A DNA stretch of 64,000 nt, taken from the NCBI GenBank assembly GCA_002633005.1, contig NMRA01000722.1, positions 104,547 to 168,546 on the forward strand, in the 5' to 3' direction. Below, in pieces: positions 1 to 12,476 of the stretch. The notes under the pieces were generated by a model. It saw only the letters and a program-made list of their open reading frames with translations. It did not search any database and was not told where the DNA came from. A program made the position numbers and the translations under genes. Origin of the DNA: Phoronis australis (lineage: Eukaryota; Phoronida; Phoronidae). Position 1 is the stretch's first letter. Each line of letters begins with the position of its first letter.

Positions 1-429
1 AAACAAGAAATCCCTGTAAGTGCGGAGTTTTGAAAGTTGTGGTCTACAGAAACGATGCATACTTGGCAACAGTTGTCAAGCCCTAGACGACATTTTTCTT
101 GCTTAGTTGAACAGAAAACTACTAGTATGTGGTATGCTCAGTGAAGACCAAAATGAATTCTTTGCTCAGGTCCAAAATCCCGTCCAGGCTCATATCTGAC
201 CTAAAGGAACAGCAGACGATCAGAACAAGTATTGTGTCACGATCTGATCCATCTGCTTTTTTGTCAAACAATTCTGATTCTCGTTTGTTTACGCATTAAT
301 GAGCTGTAGGCCAACAAATTGCGCCCTAGTTTGGCACAAACATAAAATAGCAGTTGAGGTTAATTCTTCGACTGCTCAGTGATACTGCTCAGTGATACTG
401 CTAAATAAATACATGCATCTTTTACTAAC

Positions 430-2054
430 CTTGAGACGTTGTCCTTTCATAACCAGGCAGTTTTCAAACTTAGTTTTGGCCTTCCGGGCAGCCTTAGTAG
501 AATAGAATTTAACAAAGCCATAACCAACATTGGATTGCTCTTGACAGAGGACATCATTAGCCAACACTGGTATAACGTTGAACACCTGAACTTCATAGAG
601 TAGTCCAAAAGGAGAAAATAATTTCTGCAGCCTCACCTGAAATTGTGACAGCAAAATCTTAAAAGCACACACAACCCATTGCCTCGTTCCTCATTGCGAG
701 GAGGATGCAGGCTGCTTTGTGCAAAAAAATCTGTAATTTTATGACTTTTTATAGTTTTGATTTTTTAACCAAAACATCTATTTCAATTGACAAATGTTTT
801 GACAAAAGGAGGTGGTCTTACAACCATGGTTTTTCTGAACTAGAATGCAAGGACACGGGGCTTTGGAGATTTTTTTGTACCTGAATCAAAAGTCTTTATT
901 CGTTTCCATGTATCATGCAAAAAATCGATTTAAATTTAACTGTCCTATTTGCCAAACTTGGGTCCACCACCTGTAATTGCTTAAACTAGCTGCAAAGAAA
1001 AATGTAAGACCACTTATTTCTCACAATAATTATTGCCAAAATAGTCGTTTTTAGAGAATATTGCACGGCAACTTTAGGAAAAGATCACCTGACCCACCAA
1101 AGACCATAATGTCCAATCTGTGACATAGGGAGAATGACTTTTTAGTTGACTGATGCCAATGATACAGCAGGTGGCAGAACGAGGATTGGTGTAATACCCG
1201 GTAGTATTCTTTCAATCATGACCAGGTTACATCTAAATACAAGGCTTTGAAAGCACACAGGTTATAAGAGGATTGGTGTAATACCCGGTAGTATTCTTTC
1301 AATCATGACCAGGTTACATCTAAATACAAGGCTTTGAAAGCACACAGGTTACAATTCCCAACTTTCTTTTGAGGCATGCAAATTGAAATCTAACAGAGGA
1401 ATAAAATTGGACTATGTGGGTATTTGTATTTTCAAAACTGATCAAGACTCACAGCAATTTTTTCAACAAAAACACCAGGGGATATGACGTCAAACCACCT
1501 GCCACATGCAGTGTTAAAAATGACGAGTTTTTGATTTTGGGAACTGAACGAGGGACTGCTCGAAAAAAGTTTGGTAACGAGAGTATGTCTGCGAGAAGTA
1601 CATGATCGAAGGCCTCCTAAGGTGTTCCTTTATACGCAATGAGGTACCTATATCAATGTGAATTTGATGTTTTAGTCAGTGTGAGGCATAATTCGCCGAA
1701 AAGCTTAAGCGCACGAAGCCTACACCGTCTCTAGTTGACTAGAGATGGTGGTCACTGTCTAGGTTTATCAGCTAATTCAACTGCATCACTAACTCACAGC
1801 TGAAGCTAGACCTGATACAATGTGGATAAACCCAGTTGTGATGACAGAATCTGGTTTAAAGGGCATGTTAAGTGAACCGTGGCTAAATACACCCACTNCA
1901 ACTTGTGTTACAAGCCATTTATAATTTGACAATTATTGTCAAATTCAATTACCAGCAATTCCTCCTCTGAGTCAAATAATCTAGGGATATCAGAAATCAT
2001 TAAATTAGTCTCATTGCCAGAGGGAATCTTGAAATCTATGACATCAGCATCCAT
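430..2054 (-). CDS. RDM1: RDM1 (RAD52 motif-containing protein 1), first two coding exons, partial
   Basis: Two exons read on the minus strand: exon 1 at 1953-2054 (34 codons, starts MDADVIDFKIPSGNE, donor GTAATT) and exon 2 at 430-636 (69 codons, acceptor TTTCAG, donor GTTAGT). Both end in phase 0 and join cleanly. Together they give an RRM-type fold: exon 2 carries FSPFGLLYEVQVF and GYGFVKFYSTKAARKAK, which correspond to RNP-like strands in vertebrate RDM1 (human FSQFGLLYSVRVF and AVIKFYSARAAHRAQ, from memory). RDM1 is a nucleic-acid-binding protein linked to DNA damage responses. The rest of the gene lies left of the window. A start at 2054 is chosen because it is the first ATG in frame, and the divergent VCPKMT start is only 296 bp away. 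The exon 1 call is weaker than exon 2 because it rests on short similarity plus phase and splice agreement. Confidence 0.8.
1183..1352. repeat. 85-bp direct tandem duplication in RDM1 intron 1
   Basis: An 85-bp segment beginning GAGGATTGGTGTAATACCCG occurs twice back to back with almost no differences. It is well away from either splice site of the intron and looks like a recent slippage or unequal-exchange event. Confidence 0.9.
1470..1760. mobile_element. Fragment of the MITE family also present at 15590-16163
   Basis: The stretch shares blocks with the palindromic element at 15590-16163: GTTAAAAATG followed by a region ending GGGAACTGAACGA, then GGCCTCCTAAGGTGTTCC, then GTGTGAGGCATAATTCGCC. 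It ends in a short perfect hairpin around TAGTTGACTA near 1732-1745. It is non-coding, diverged, and lies inside RDM1 intron 1. Confidence 0.55.
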
Positions 2055-2350
2055 CTCTTTCCATCACAGCCAAGACAGGCTTTAATCACTCATCATCTTA
2101 GATCACATCCACTTGCTCTCTTTGAACACGTTCTCAACCGTTCATACACCTATAGATTGACTGTCCAAAAACAAACAATAACAATGTAACTGTTGTATAT
2201 TAGTCAATACCAGGACACGTATGCAACATTTCTAACAAAATTATATTTTATATATTCTCACTATCTATTTTCTTAAACATGTTGAAGAAAGTCACAAAAT
2301 ATAAGAACATTTTTTTGTTCTTTTTTGTTGGTCAATTTATAATAGACAAC
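2055..2350. promoter_or_regulatory. Divergent promoter region between RDM1 and VCPKMT
   Basis: The start codons of RDM1 (minus) and VCPKMT (plus) face away from each other with 296 bp between them. No other gene fits in the gap, so both 5' UTRs and a bidirectional promoter must lie here or overlap it. The sequence is AT-rich with no clear TATA box or CpG cluster. The inference rests on geometry only. Confidence 0.6.
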
Positions 2351-5300
2351 ATGGCGGCCTCCATGGACAATCTGTTTGTGCGGGAGATAGAAAGACAAAA
2401 TGGGGAAATTTTGCGAGTTAACCAAAGTGGATTTGGAGATGTAGGCTGTGTTGTATGGGATGCTGCCCTTGTGTTGTTGTCGTATTTAGAAACTCCGGAT
2501 TTTGTTAGGGAAAATGGGAAAAACATGTTGGAGAATAAACGTGTGATAGAACTTGGCTCTGGCACTGGAGCTGTTGGGCTGCAGGCGGCGTGTTGTGGGT
2601 AAGGCCTGGCTAGAGTTCAGTGTAAATCACGTGTTGTGGGTTAGGCCGGGTTATTGTTTACAATCCGACTCCATTAACGTACATACTTGATACTACTATT
2701 TTCTGAATCCTCTAGTCATGGTGATTCCAAAAATGTATACTCGGGAACCCAATGGTCGTCCGCCTAAGCATAAAACCGACTTGCTGTTGTACTCACCGAA
2801 TTATTCCACTTCAAAGTTATGATCTGAATAGGATTCGATTTAACTCTCACAGATATACCGCATTCATCGATTCTGAAGTTTTCTTTAATTTGTGCCGAGT
2901 TATTTCAAATGTGCACTGCCTTCCGCAGCCATTTTATTGTGACACCTAAGGTCGTCATATGCTGCCCCCTGAAGGCCAACGAAGTAATGAAAATTGCAAC
3001 AGCCTGTTTTTATTGACATAAACTCGATTTGAAGCTTTGATGTTGAGCTCTGCACTGTGGTTTCCAATAAAAGCCAATTGGACAACATTTCAATGCAGTT
3101 TAATGGTGAATGCGTGAGGCAAAAATGTTAAGAACCCAGCGTATCGCATTTGTCTGCGGATTTTTCCTTTGGCCTTCTAGATCCTACTAGTGCCTGGGAC
3201 AAACAGATACATTGCATAAACAAACCCTGGATCATGTTTTGTGTCCCGTCGGAAGAAAATTTAAATTCGAAAACATCTTCTGAAAATGCACAAAAAAGTG
3301 TATTAGTAAAATCTACTGATTTTTAAGTGGTTTTAAAAAACAATCGGTAAACTCACCGATTTTTGTCTCATTACTTTGATACGTGTCTCTTCCGATAAGT
3401 TAGTACCTAACGTGCACACGAGCACTCCAAATTGGAACGCTAAGTCCCGCGTGGTTGCGCTGCACGCGAAACAAGATGGCGGACGACCTTTGGAGCCTGA
3501 CGACAATAGGTAACCGGACTATATTACTTGTACTGATTGGGCGATTATTATTCACAATTTCCGAGATTTTCCAAAGTGTTCATTTGCAACGCGGATTTAG
3601 TGAGGCAGCCATTTTTAAAAGTGGGACACCTGTCGGCAGGATTGATAACTAACGGTTAACCGCGAGATGTTAAGTGTTTTCGAGGACGACATTTGTCTGC
3701 GAGAACAAACACTCTCGTGTTTTTTCTAATGAAGTTTTGAAGAGGGAATCCTTTATAAATGACTATTACTGTTTTTTACTCAGAGTTTCCCTAACATGCC
3801 ACGCGGTATCTTCAACATACTAGCCAATTTTGGGGTCTTTTTGACACAAGCATGATTGTTGTATTTATCATTCCTGCTGACAGGTGTCGCAGTTTTATAA
3901 TGGCAATCACTCGAGATCGGCTGCCGCAAATGAACACATCGTGAAAACGGTGAATGCATGAATAAAAAGAGCCTAATCGGTACGAGTAATACATTTTTAG
4001 AATCACCATGATAACTATGACGAGAGGATTCAGAAAATATTAATATCAAGTATGTACGTTAATGGAGCCGGATTGTAAACAATAACCGAGTTTAGGGTAA
4101 ATCACTGACGTGTTGTGGTGAAGGCCTGGCTAGAGCTCAGTGTGAATCACTTGTTGTGGGTATCTCCTGGTTAGAGTTCAGTGTAAATCGCGTGTTCTCT
4201 TTTAAAATACACTACAATACCTCAAGTAGTCTCGCATAGGCTTGCTTTTTAGCGAGATCCTAGTGTTACTACACTTTGTTTGTTGTATTATAATTACAGT
4301 TATGCACAGTTCAAATTTTATTCTCTAATATGCGCCAACATATAAGATCAAGGATCGGCACTTTGATTGCTTGTTGAACTCCGGAAGAAGAAGCCAAGGG
4401 TGGTTTATCTGCTGTGCATGAACTTGGAATCCTGCTTAATCTCAAGATTGTGTATGAGTGAACTATGTTTCACCTGTCACTGTGCTCTTACTATCAGTTA
4501 AACGCAATTTACATGAGTGAAATGTATAAAAATGAGTAAAAATCAGTTCTCTATCTGAATATGTTGTTTATAGGGCAGATACAGTTATCACGGATCTGAA
4601 GGACTTTGTGCCATTGATGGAGCTGAACATCAAGACCAATAAAGAACTTGTTGGAGACAAAATCCAGGCCAGAGAACTTAATTGGGAAGAGCCATGTCAA
4701 GAATTTGGGCTGTTTGACTTTGTTCTACTGGCAGACTGTATTTACTATGAAGCGGTACTGATTTAACGCATTGGTTTGTAGCTTTCACGACAGGTCACTC
4801 TTGTTACTCCGATGCTTGGTCTTGGCTGCAATGATGGGGAGTGCTCAGCACTCCATGTCGTTTTTGTCTGATTCTTTTTGGCATGTATCAGTACTTTACT
4901 GTGTGTCTGGGAGTTTATTGCAAATTCTGATATTTTCATTGCTAAATCACAATTACAACATGTGCATTTTAATGGGATGATTTTGCTGAAAATTACTTTA
5001 AGGTTATGTAGAACTAGAAAAATAATAATTAATTTGGCTAATTTTGGAACATCATATCTCAAAAATGGCTAATCGGATTTCAGATACTTTGCTTTATGCT
5101 CTTTTCTCCAAAATGCCATTAGGAATTCTTTTCAAAATGTTGTATTTTTGCATGAAGGGCTATCAAAATATGACTTATGATTTCAATGAATAACTGACCA
5201 TTTGTAAAAAACGAAAGATAATAATAATTTAGAAAACTAACTGCGTTTTTGACACTTCATCTTCAACGTTTCTCATGAAATGTGGCCATATTGATACAGT

Positions 5301-7318
5301 TATTTTGCTGTCAATGTACCTTTCATTTTTTGCTAGATTTCACTAAAAACATGGTCACATGACCCAATTAATGGTAAATTAGTAAACATTTAAGAATCGA
5401 ATTCTACAGGCCTTCTACTTTTAAGAAATATTTCGTTTACTGAGTTAAAATCTCCATTTTGTACACATTTGGCTAAACATACAAACGTATTGACAAGGTT
5501 CTACATAAACTTAAGATTCTATAAACTATGCTTTGGTGTTTTGGTGTTAAAAACATCAAATTTGCTCACAAGTGTATTTTACTATTCCTAAGCAGTACCA
5601 TCTCATTCTTTTCCTTTGTTTGAATTGAAATTGATTCTGGTAGGAGTTCTTTTTATGACCATATTACCATGGCAACTGAGACTGACAAGTAAAGGCGTGG
5701 TCTGAAACTAGTATGGCATTTCAGTTAATCTCTAGCCAAAATTCACTTCTAATCTCCGTAAGGAACAAAATTATATTGATTTTATATCTGCAAATCAAAA
5801 AGTGGTTTTTGACTGAAGGCACCTGGTTATTGCTCTTCATATCATGTCATAGATTATGCAGATTCGTGGGGTATTCCTATGACACAACAGAAGAATGTGG
5901 TAAGGTAAAAATTCTTCAGTTTGGGACACAATACGTTGGGCAGGTGTAATTTCATTTTGTCAAAATTTTCTACAAAAATGTCTTTTCAAGAAAATTTGCT
6001 TTGCTTTTAGCATGGTGTGTATGGTATTTCCATGATAGCAAGTAGCAGCATATATTAATAAAAACAACTACGGTTTTAAATCGACTTGACATGTTTCGGT
6101 GCCATTTATTCAAACACCATCATCAGAAGAGAGAATATAGTGGCCACCTACCTAGGCCCAGCAACAAGTGATGAAACACAGTTTGTATGTTATCAAACAT
6201 TTGGTAAAATTTGGGTGCGTTTACAACAACGGAATAAGCATATGAAAAATATGTCAATTTTAGCATTTATTTTTGTCCCAAATTGAAGGTTTTTTTCTGC
6301 AGTTTGTCATTTTTGGCAGTCAGTGTGTGTATTATACGTATATTGTCTTATTTTGTAGCCAGTGTGTGTATTATACGTATATTGTCTTATTTTGTAGCCA
6401 GTGTGTGTATTATACGTATATTGTCTTATTTTGTAGTCGTTGGAGCCCCTTGTGCAGACTATCAGACAAGTGAGTGGTGATCACACGACTGTGTTGTGTT
6501 GTTTTGAAGAAAGAATGTCTGGAGACAAACCACGGCTGCAACAGGAATTCTTCAGGGTCAGTTGGTTTGTGCACAACTTAAGTGTGAGATCGAAAATCAA
6601 ACTTTTGGACATAAATGGAATGGTTCAGTGGCTATTTAGTCCAGATATCATTTGTACACTCTAAGAAACTTGTATACCAGGTTTACAGTTGGTGGAGATT
6701 GATTTGTGAATATAACACTGGTGAATACAACACTTGGATAATGTGAGTGGTCTGGTTCATCACCATGTAGACATGAAATGATAGTCTCTCGGCAGTTAAG
6801 AAACAACACCTTTGATCCACTTGCCTTTTTTGACCTATGCTGCAACCATCTTCAGGGGATTAAAAATTTGGCAGTTGGCTCTCGCTATTGTTTATGCATA
6901 AAGTGGCATCATAGCACAAATTGGATAAACTGCCCTTAGCTGCTAGCTTCCCTGCTCCAGACTGTCAAAATTTCTCACCAAACAGTGGACATTCGCTCAG
7001 GGGATGATGTTCAACTTCACGCTCATACACATTAAGTTTGCGGTATTGAGATAAAGAGTTACCACTTATTTGCTCTAATCGGGGATTTTTTATATCTTGT
7101 TAATAATTTCTACATAAATTTTGCATTATGCTCTGAAAGTTGCACATATTTAAGAGTATTTGGTTGCACTAAAATCTTCAAATGTTTTTACATTTCAGCT
7201 CATAGAAGAAGCGTTTCATGTAGAGAAGGTACCCCTAGAGAGACAAGACAAATTCTTCCGAAGTGAAGATATTCATATCATGAAATTCTTCAGAAGACAA
7301 GCCAGTGACACGGGATAA
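2351..7318 (+). CDS. VCPKMT: VCPKMT / METTL21D, valosin-containing protein lysine methyltransferase, four exons
   Basis: Exons: 2351-2598, 4574-4754, 6437-6556, 7199-7318, all with GT-AG borders and matching phases, giving 222 residues against 229 in human. The protein is a class I SAM-dependent methyltransferase that trimethylates a lysine of the AAA ATPase VCP/p97. Visible motifs: GCVVWDAALVL near the N-terminus, motif I ELGSGTGAVGL for SAM binding, VITDL after it, the catalytic-family signature LLADCIYYE at the end of exon 2, and SEDIHIMKF near the C-terminus. An ATG 72 bp upstream in frame would add a hydrophobic Phe-rich stretch; I prefer 2351 because the added residues match nothing in the family. 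Odd points: the exon 1 donor and the exon 3 acceptor are each embedded in tandem repeats that copy the splice site, and a 1.4-kb transposon sits in intron 1. Confidence 0.93.
2589..4199 (+). repeat. 41-bp tandem repeat copying the exon 1 splice donor of VCPKMT, split by a transposon
   Basis: The unit begins CGTGTTGTGGGTAAGGCCTG and spans the last 10 bases of exon 1 and the first ~31 bases of the intron. Copy 1 at 2589-2629 is the real border; copy 2 starts at 2630 and is cut by the element at 2649-4087. The array resumes with a partial copy near 4088, full copies at 4109-4149 and 4150-4190, and a stub at 4191. Copy 2 reads GGGTTAGG, copy 4 GGTGAAGG and copy 5 GGGTATCT, so the intronic donors have decayed to different degrees. 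Confidence 0.85.
2649..4087. mobile_element. Non-autonomous DNA transposon with ~100-bp terminal inverted repeats
   Basis: The left end GGTTATTGTTTACAATCCG and the right end, read in reverse, GGTTATTGTTTACAATCCGG start an inverted repeat that continues for about 100 bp (CTCCATTAACGTACATACTT in both arms). A second internal inverted pair lies at about 3607-3660 and 3855-3910 around CACCTGTCGGCAGG. No long open frame is present, so it is a MITE-like or deletion derivative. A target-site duplication could not be resolved because the insertion is inside a diverged tandem array. Confidence 0.8.
4998..5514. mobile_element. MITE of a ~500-bp family with short inverted ends, copy 1
   Basis: The ends read AAGGTTATGTAGAAC at left and GGTTCTACATAAAC at right, an inverted pair. 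The body contains CACATGACCCAATTAATGG and TTTACTGAGTTAAA. Diverged copies of the same body are at 51775-52560 and 52741-53240, with fragments near 45570-45870 and 54335-54545. No coding capacity. It lies in VCPKMT intron 2. Confidence 0.75.
6320..6436 (+). repeat. 39-bp x3 tandem repeat copying the splice acceptor of VCPKMT exon 3
   Basis: Three copies of a 39-bp unit ending TCTTATTTTGTAG; each ends in a usable AG (6358, 6397, 6436). Only the last AG joins exon 2 to exon 3 in the correct protein (YYEA then SLEP). Because the unit is 13 codons ending in TAG in the reading phase, use of either upstream AG would put a stop directly before exon 3. Units 2 and 3 are identical, which points to a recent origin. 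Confidence 0.9.
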
Positions 7319-9657
7319 TGTTGACTGACCTCAAAGGGTTCCAAGTACGATGGATCATTGAAGTGGAGGTTTATAAAACACCTTAATGTGGTACTTCTGT
7401 TGTTTGTAGAATTAACACCACTTGAAAAATGGAAATGGATTCACAAAGTGGAGTTAAAAACAGAAAAGCTCCTCTATTTACTATCTGTCTGAGGAAACAG
7501 AATGGAAACCTTTGTCATGAATTAAGAAAAACAAGTTGGTAATGACGTCCGATTTCAAAATAAAAAGTTATGCGTATTCAATTAGAACAAGTAGGTTAAG
7601 TAGTTTTCCTACAATCCACTCAGCAGGATGCACAAACGACCTAGTTCTGTTTGCGCATATTGTCTTTATGCACAAATCTTGCCCCTTCACTTTGCAGTGC
7701 CCAAGTGTTTAGGTATCCCTCTCTAGGATTTGTAGGCAATTGCAAAACTTGGTGGAAAGTACTTTTTCACCCACTACCCCTATTTTTTTGAACATATTTG
7801 GCTATTATGGTCCTCATGGACTGCTTGAAACCTTGTGTAGCTGAGGAGGAGGGTGATGTTGCTGCAGAGCTCCCAGCTGATTGTGTCTTGCCATCAGCTG
7901 ACGGTGCCTCATCTGTGTAGAGCCATCAATTGATTGTGTCTCGCCTATTAAGATCCATCAGCTGATTGTGCCTCGCCTGTGTAAAGCCATCAGCTGATTG
8001 TGCCTTGCCTGTGTAAAGCCATCGGCTGATGGTGCCTCACCTGTGTTGAGCCATCACCTGTGTAGGAGTGAGGAGCAGCCATCACTCATGACTCATCGTC
8101 CATAGTCTGAACTGTAATCAGCCCTATGGTTATATGGAGCTAAGATTGTCAAGCAACTGAAATTCTTTGAGGTTTTCACACGAATATGCTCCTTTTCTAT
8201 TTCAGGGATCCACACGTTGATGACGCTGGCAGGCGGGAGCTGCTAGTTGGCGCCACCAGAGGAGCCATCTGCTTGACCCATCCAGGGTAGAGTGGTGACG
8301 TGGAGGGCATGATTATTGCGAGTGTGGTGGAAAGTTTGCAAGCGCTTTCATTTAAAACGTCACGACAAGATGAATGTACCAACTTCAATCTTCATTTGCT
8401 ATTCAGGGCATTTCTACTCCAGGCACACTTTTTGGAAGCATCAACGTGATAGTGATGCAACCAGAGTATCTGCTGCCGAACCACATAGAGATGAGAGTAA
8501 GCACTACCTACGACCGTCTACTTGAGACCATGTCACTGAGGATACCTTACCACATACAGATGGCAGTGAGTACTATTAAGAATCTTCAACAGGAAACCAG
8601 GTGATTGGGGATGCCCTGCCACTGCCATTGGAAGTGAGCAGCATCATGAGTGACGGAAACCTGCCCTGGGTTAGAGACAGATTTTACAAACTCCGGCCAA
8701 AATGACACTGGTTGAATTACGTACTTTCTGCTGTTTGCTTTTTACGGTGTCACTCTTGTTCTGTTGCAATTTTTGTGTTCTGGTAGGTCAGCAGTATAGT
8801 TTGTAAAGTTAGTTATAGGTGGCGCTGGCCACATCATTTGTGTTATGACATCAATTATTTAGTTTGTAAAGGTAGTTACAGGTGGTGCTGGCCACATCGT
8901 GCAAAACTGTATTTGTATTTCTTTTATTCTCAGGCAGTACTGGATTGCACTTACACTTTTTTTTGTGCTATATGCAGCTTTGTAATTATTTCAAACATTT
9001 GTTCCAAGTAAGTTGGAATGCAATTGTCTTTGAATGCTTCATTTGAATAACCATTGTATTTTGGACTGCACTTATGTCTTTATGTCTTGACTTTTTATTT
9101 TGTTCTATGGTCTTGGGTCCACTTGTTGATAGCATGGCCTCGTAACTTTTCAGGTTTATCCAAGAAATTCCCCAACTTTTCTGGGCATGGGGTCCAAGCT
9201 TTTTCGTAAAGTTATTTTTGGCTCCATTTTTGTGCAAATTCAAAACAAGTATCTATTATTCTACGCTAAAGTACATAATGGTTAACATGGATAACTGTCA
9301 AATCCTAGTTTGCACTTGATGACCCCAGCATCAGGCAAAACTTTCAGCCTGGACTCGAAATTTCGTGTTGTATTGAAATCTAGTTTTTACCCAAGTTTGT
9401 AGCTCAAATCTAGAGGTCATCAAGTGTGAACTTGGATTGGAAAGTAGAAACCATAATGCACAAGAGCACACACCAATCTTTCATCTCAAGTTCACACAAA
9501 AGTGGAACAGAAATTACCAAAAATAATTTCGACATTCGGTTTCAAGTACAAAGATTAGATCCTGAACTCGGTTTTACATGGAATGCTGTATAGTATTTAC
9601 TTACCTGTGTATATCAAAATCATCTATTTTCAGTTGACGTAAGATGCGTAACTAACT
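7319..9657. other. Intergenic stretch after VCPKMT with minisatellite, no gene seen
   Basis: Probable VCPKMT 3' UTR at the start (possible AATAAA within CAAAATAAAAAG near 7557). A ~32-bp repeat with core GCCATCAGCTGATTGTGCCT runs in about six diverged copies at 7872-8060. A second pair of diverged repeats (GGTGGCGCTGGCCACATC and GGTGGTGCTGGCCACATC) is at 8818 and 8881. Open frames around 8316-8604 show no recognisable family and no codon-like conservation that I can judge. Confidence 0.6.
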
Positions 9658-10552
9658 TAAAAGGGGAAGGCAACCATTTTTCATGTCATTTTTGGCAAAA
9701 GTAAGGTTCATTGATTATCCCAGATATATTTTTCACTTAATTACAGCTTATTGCAATTTAATTAATAATTCGTCCTCTACTCCGGAAGTGATGTTTTGGG
9801 AGGCAAGAATTTTGCGCCAATTTCTTTTCATATAGTCTGACTGTGAGAGCTGTCGACTCAGTCATTGTTCTGCCTCGGTTGTGATAAGTTCGGTCGTTGT
9901 TTGCTTTTGTTTACGAGTCAGTCAACATGCCACACTGTTGCTACGTACCGGGATGCACTCATTATCACCCTGAGCTTGTAAGCAGCCCTGCTGCGATGTT
10001 GAGTAGCGGGAGTGAATACAGGCATAGTTGGACACCGAGTGAAGAGAACAATTCATCGTCCAATGAACAGATTGGTGAGTCAAACATTGATATGTTTGTT
10101 GTGGACTTGTCTAAAGTATTGGAGCTATTTAAAAGGTGCCAGGTGTGTGGCGAGGGAGTCAGACGCGGGATGTAAGCAGTTTGTGTGCTCAGGTATCATC
10201 CAGTGGGAGCAAGTGGAGTAATTGTTCCTCTGTCTATGAGACGATAATGAGTACATCCCGGCACGTAGCAACAGTGTGGCGTGTTGACTGACTCGTAAAC
10301 AAAAGCAAATGACGACCGAACTTATCACAACCGAGGTAGAGCGATGACTGACTTGGCAGCTCTCACAGTCGGTCTATATGAAAAGAAATTGGCGCGAAAT
10401 TCTTGCCTCCCAAAACGTCAGTTCCGGAGTAGCAGACGAGTAATTGTTTAAATTACAAAAAGCTGTAATTAAGTGAAAAATATGTCTGGGATAATCAACG
10501 AATCTTCTTTTTGCTAAAAATGACATGCAAAAAGGTTGCCGTTGCCTTTAAT
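9658..10552. mobile_element. Foldback transposon with ~270-bp inverted arms and a THAP-like coding remnant, copy 1
   Basis: The left arm (AAGGGGAAGGCAACC, later GGGAGGCAAGAATTTTGCGCC, then GTTTACGAGTCAGTCAACATGC) is repeated in inverse order at the right end down to GGTTGCC. From 9927 the left arm codes MPHCCYVPGCTHYHPE, the start of a C2CH THAP-type zinc finger as found in P-element-like transposases. The centre codes MFVVDLSKVLELFKRCQVCG, which resembles a zinc-binding stretch seen downstream of THAP domains in such elements. The arms carry the start codon on both sides, so each arm could in principle express the finger. Internal deletion makes it non-autonomous. Confidence 0.75.
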
Positions 10553-11405
10553 AAATGTTATACTGATCGCCTGTAGTTTTCACCCACATCAGAATTGGGA
10601 TTGAAAAATCATGACATTCTAGTCTGATACCACCTCATTGCTGGCATAGTTTCGAGAGCCTCATTCAGTGCTGCCTAAGTTTTGGCTTGATTTCAATCTT
10701 AGTCAAATCTTGTTACAACAAACTTTGTTTAGAATGATAACTGCACGATTCCATAGTATGTGTGTTCCGAATTACATTTACAACAAAAAATTAAAAAGAC
10801 AATATTTGATGTCAGGTGTAGTGAAAACTGAAATAAAGTTTACAACAGCAATATAATTGTACATTTTAAAACTACTTGAACAGATTTTTATGCTTGATGT
10901 ATTTGGCTACCCAGATCAGGGCCTGGAATGACCAATGACAATAAAGAGGAACATCTTCCAGGTGATTATCATTCCGCAAATAAATAGGTTTGTGTGATAG
11001 AAATACTTTTGTGTTGAATAATGTAACTACAAGAAGCGTTTTTGCATGAATAAAGTCAAAATAATGATAAAATAGAGGAAACCGGAAATCAAATGGGAGG
11101 AAATTGAAACCAAAAAGAGGAAAATTCCAAGCCCTGAAAGATAGTCCCAGCAATACTTAATACATAGGAAAACATGATTTAATCATTCAAACATAAGCTT
11201 GGAAAATGATTAGTGAAGCCTTTTCACCCCATAGTGATGTCAGTGTGGGAAACAAAACGAAGAGCCGTTATGTTGAACAGAGGTCTGAGTAGAACACCAT
11301 ATAAGGATTTTCATGGTGGCGAAGACGAGTTAAGTCAATAAGACTGACTGCTGATTACATTTGGCAATTTACAACTTTAGTGTCCTCAAACTGATGAGCT
11401 CAACA

Positions 11406-11505
11406 CACATTGTAGCAACCAATACGCATCATCGTAGCAACCAATACGCAGCATTATCGTAGCAACCAATACGCATCATCATAGCAACCAATACGCATGA
11501 TGCAC
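11406..11505. repeat. Short tandem repeat, ~26 bp x4
   Basis: Four copies of a unit with core GTAGCAACCAATACGCATCAT. Intergenic, no link to a splice site. Confidence 0.8.
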
Positions 11506-11645
11506 TGTTTCAAGGTAGAGGTTAAAGATGCATCTGACTCAAAATTGCAGTTTTTATATGCAACCACATATTTTCGCCTCAATGACGTTGGTGTACCAGA
11601 CAAAATAAGACCAAGGTAACATGGTCTGTAAAACTCGATTCAGCT

Positions 11646-12476
11646 TAAAGGCGAAATCAACATTTTTTCATGTCATTTTTAGCAAAAATAAGATTGATTA
11701 TCCTAGAAATATTTCTCAGTTAATTACAGGTTTTTGTAATTTAAACATTTACTACTCTGGATGTGACGTTTTGGGAGGCAAGAATTTCGCACCAATTTCT
11801 TTTCATATAGTCTGACTGTGAGAGCTGTCGACTCAGTCATTGTTCTACCTCGGTTGTGATAAGTTTGGTCATCGTCTGCTTTTGTTTACGAGTCAGTCAA
11901 CATGCTACACTATTGCTGTGTACCGGGATGTACTCATTATTGTCTCACGGACAGAAGAATAACTGTCCCACTTGCCTGAGTCTCACGCAACACACTCCCA
12001 TTGGATAGTGACCCGAGCACACAAATTGCTTAGATCCTGCCGTGCGACTCCTTAGCCACACATCTGGCACCTTCAAAATAGCTCCAATATTTTAGACAAG
12101 CCCACAGTAAACTTATCAAAGATTGGATCACCGATCTGTTCATTGAACGACAAAGTGTCCTCTTCACTGTCTGTTGAACTGGACCTGTAATCACTCCCAC
12201 TACTCAACATCGCAGCAGGGCTAGTTACAGGCTCTGAGCGATAATGAGTACATCCCGGTACGCAGCAGGTAGAACAAGGGCTGACTCGACAGCTCTCACC
12301 GTCAGACTATATGAAAAGAAATTGGCGCCAAACTCTTGCCTCCCAAAACGTCACTTCTGGAGTAGAGAACAAATAATTAAATGACGAAAAGCTGTAATTA
12401 AGTGAAAAATATGTCTGGAATAATCAACGAACCTTAGTTTTGTTTAATATTACATGGAAAAAGGTTGCCTTTGATA
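11646..12476. mobile_element. Foldback transposon with THAP-like coding remnant, copy 2, centre inverted
   Basis: Same arms as 9658-10552 (GGGAGGCAAGAATTTCGC left, inverse at right ending GGTTGCC). The central segment, including the stretch coding for SKILEL, is in the opposite orientation relative to copy 1. That flip is expected if recombination between the long inverted arms inverts the middle. Reading frames are broken. Confidence 0.75.
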
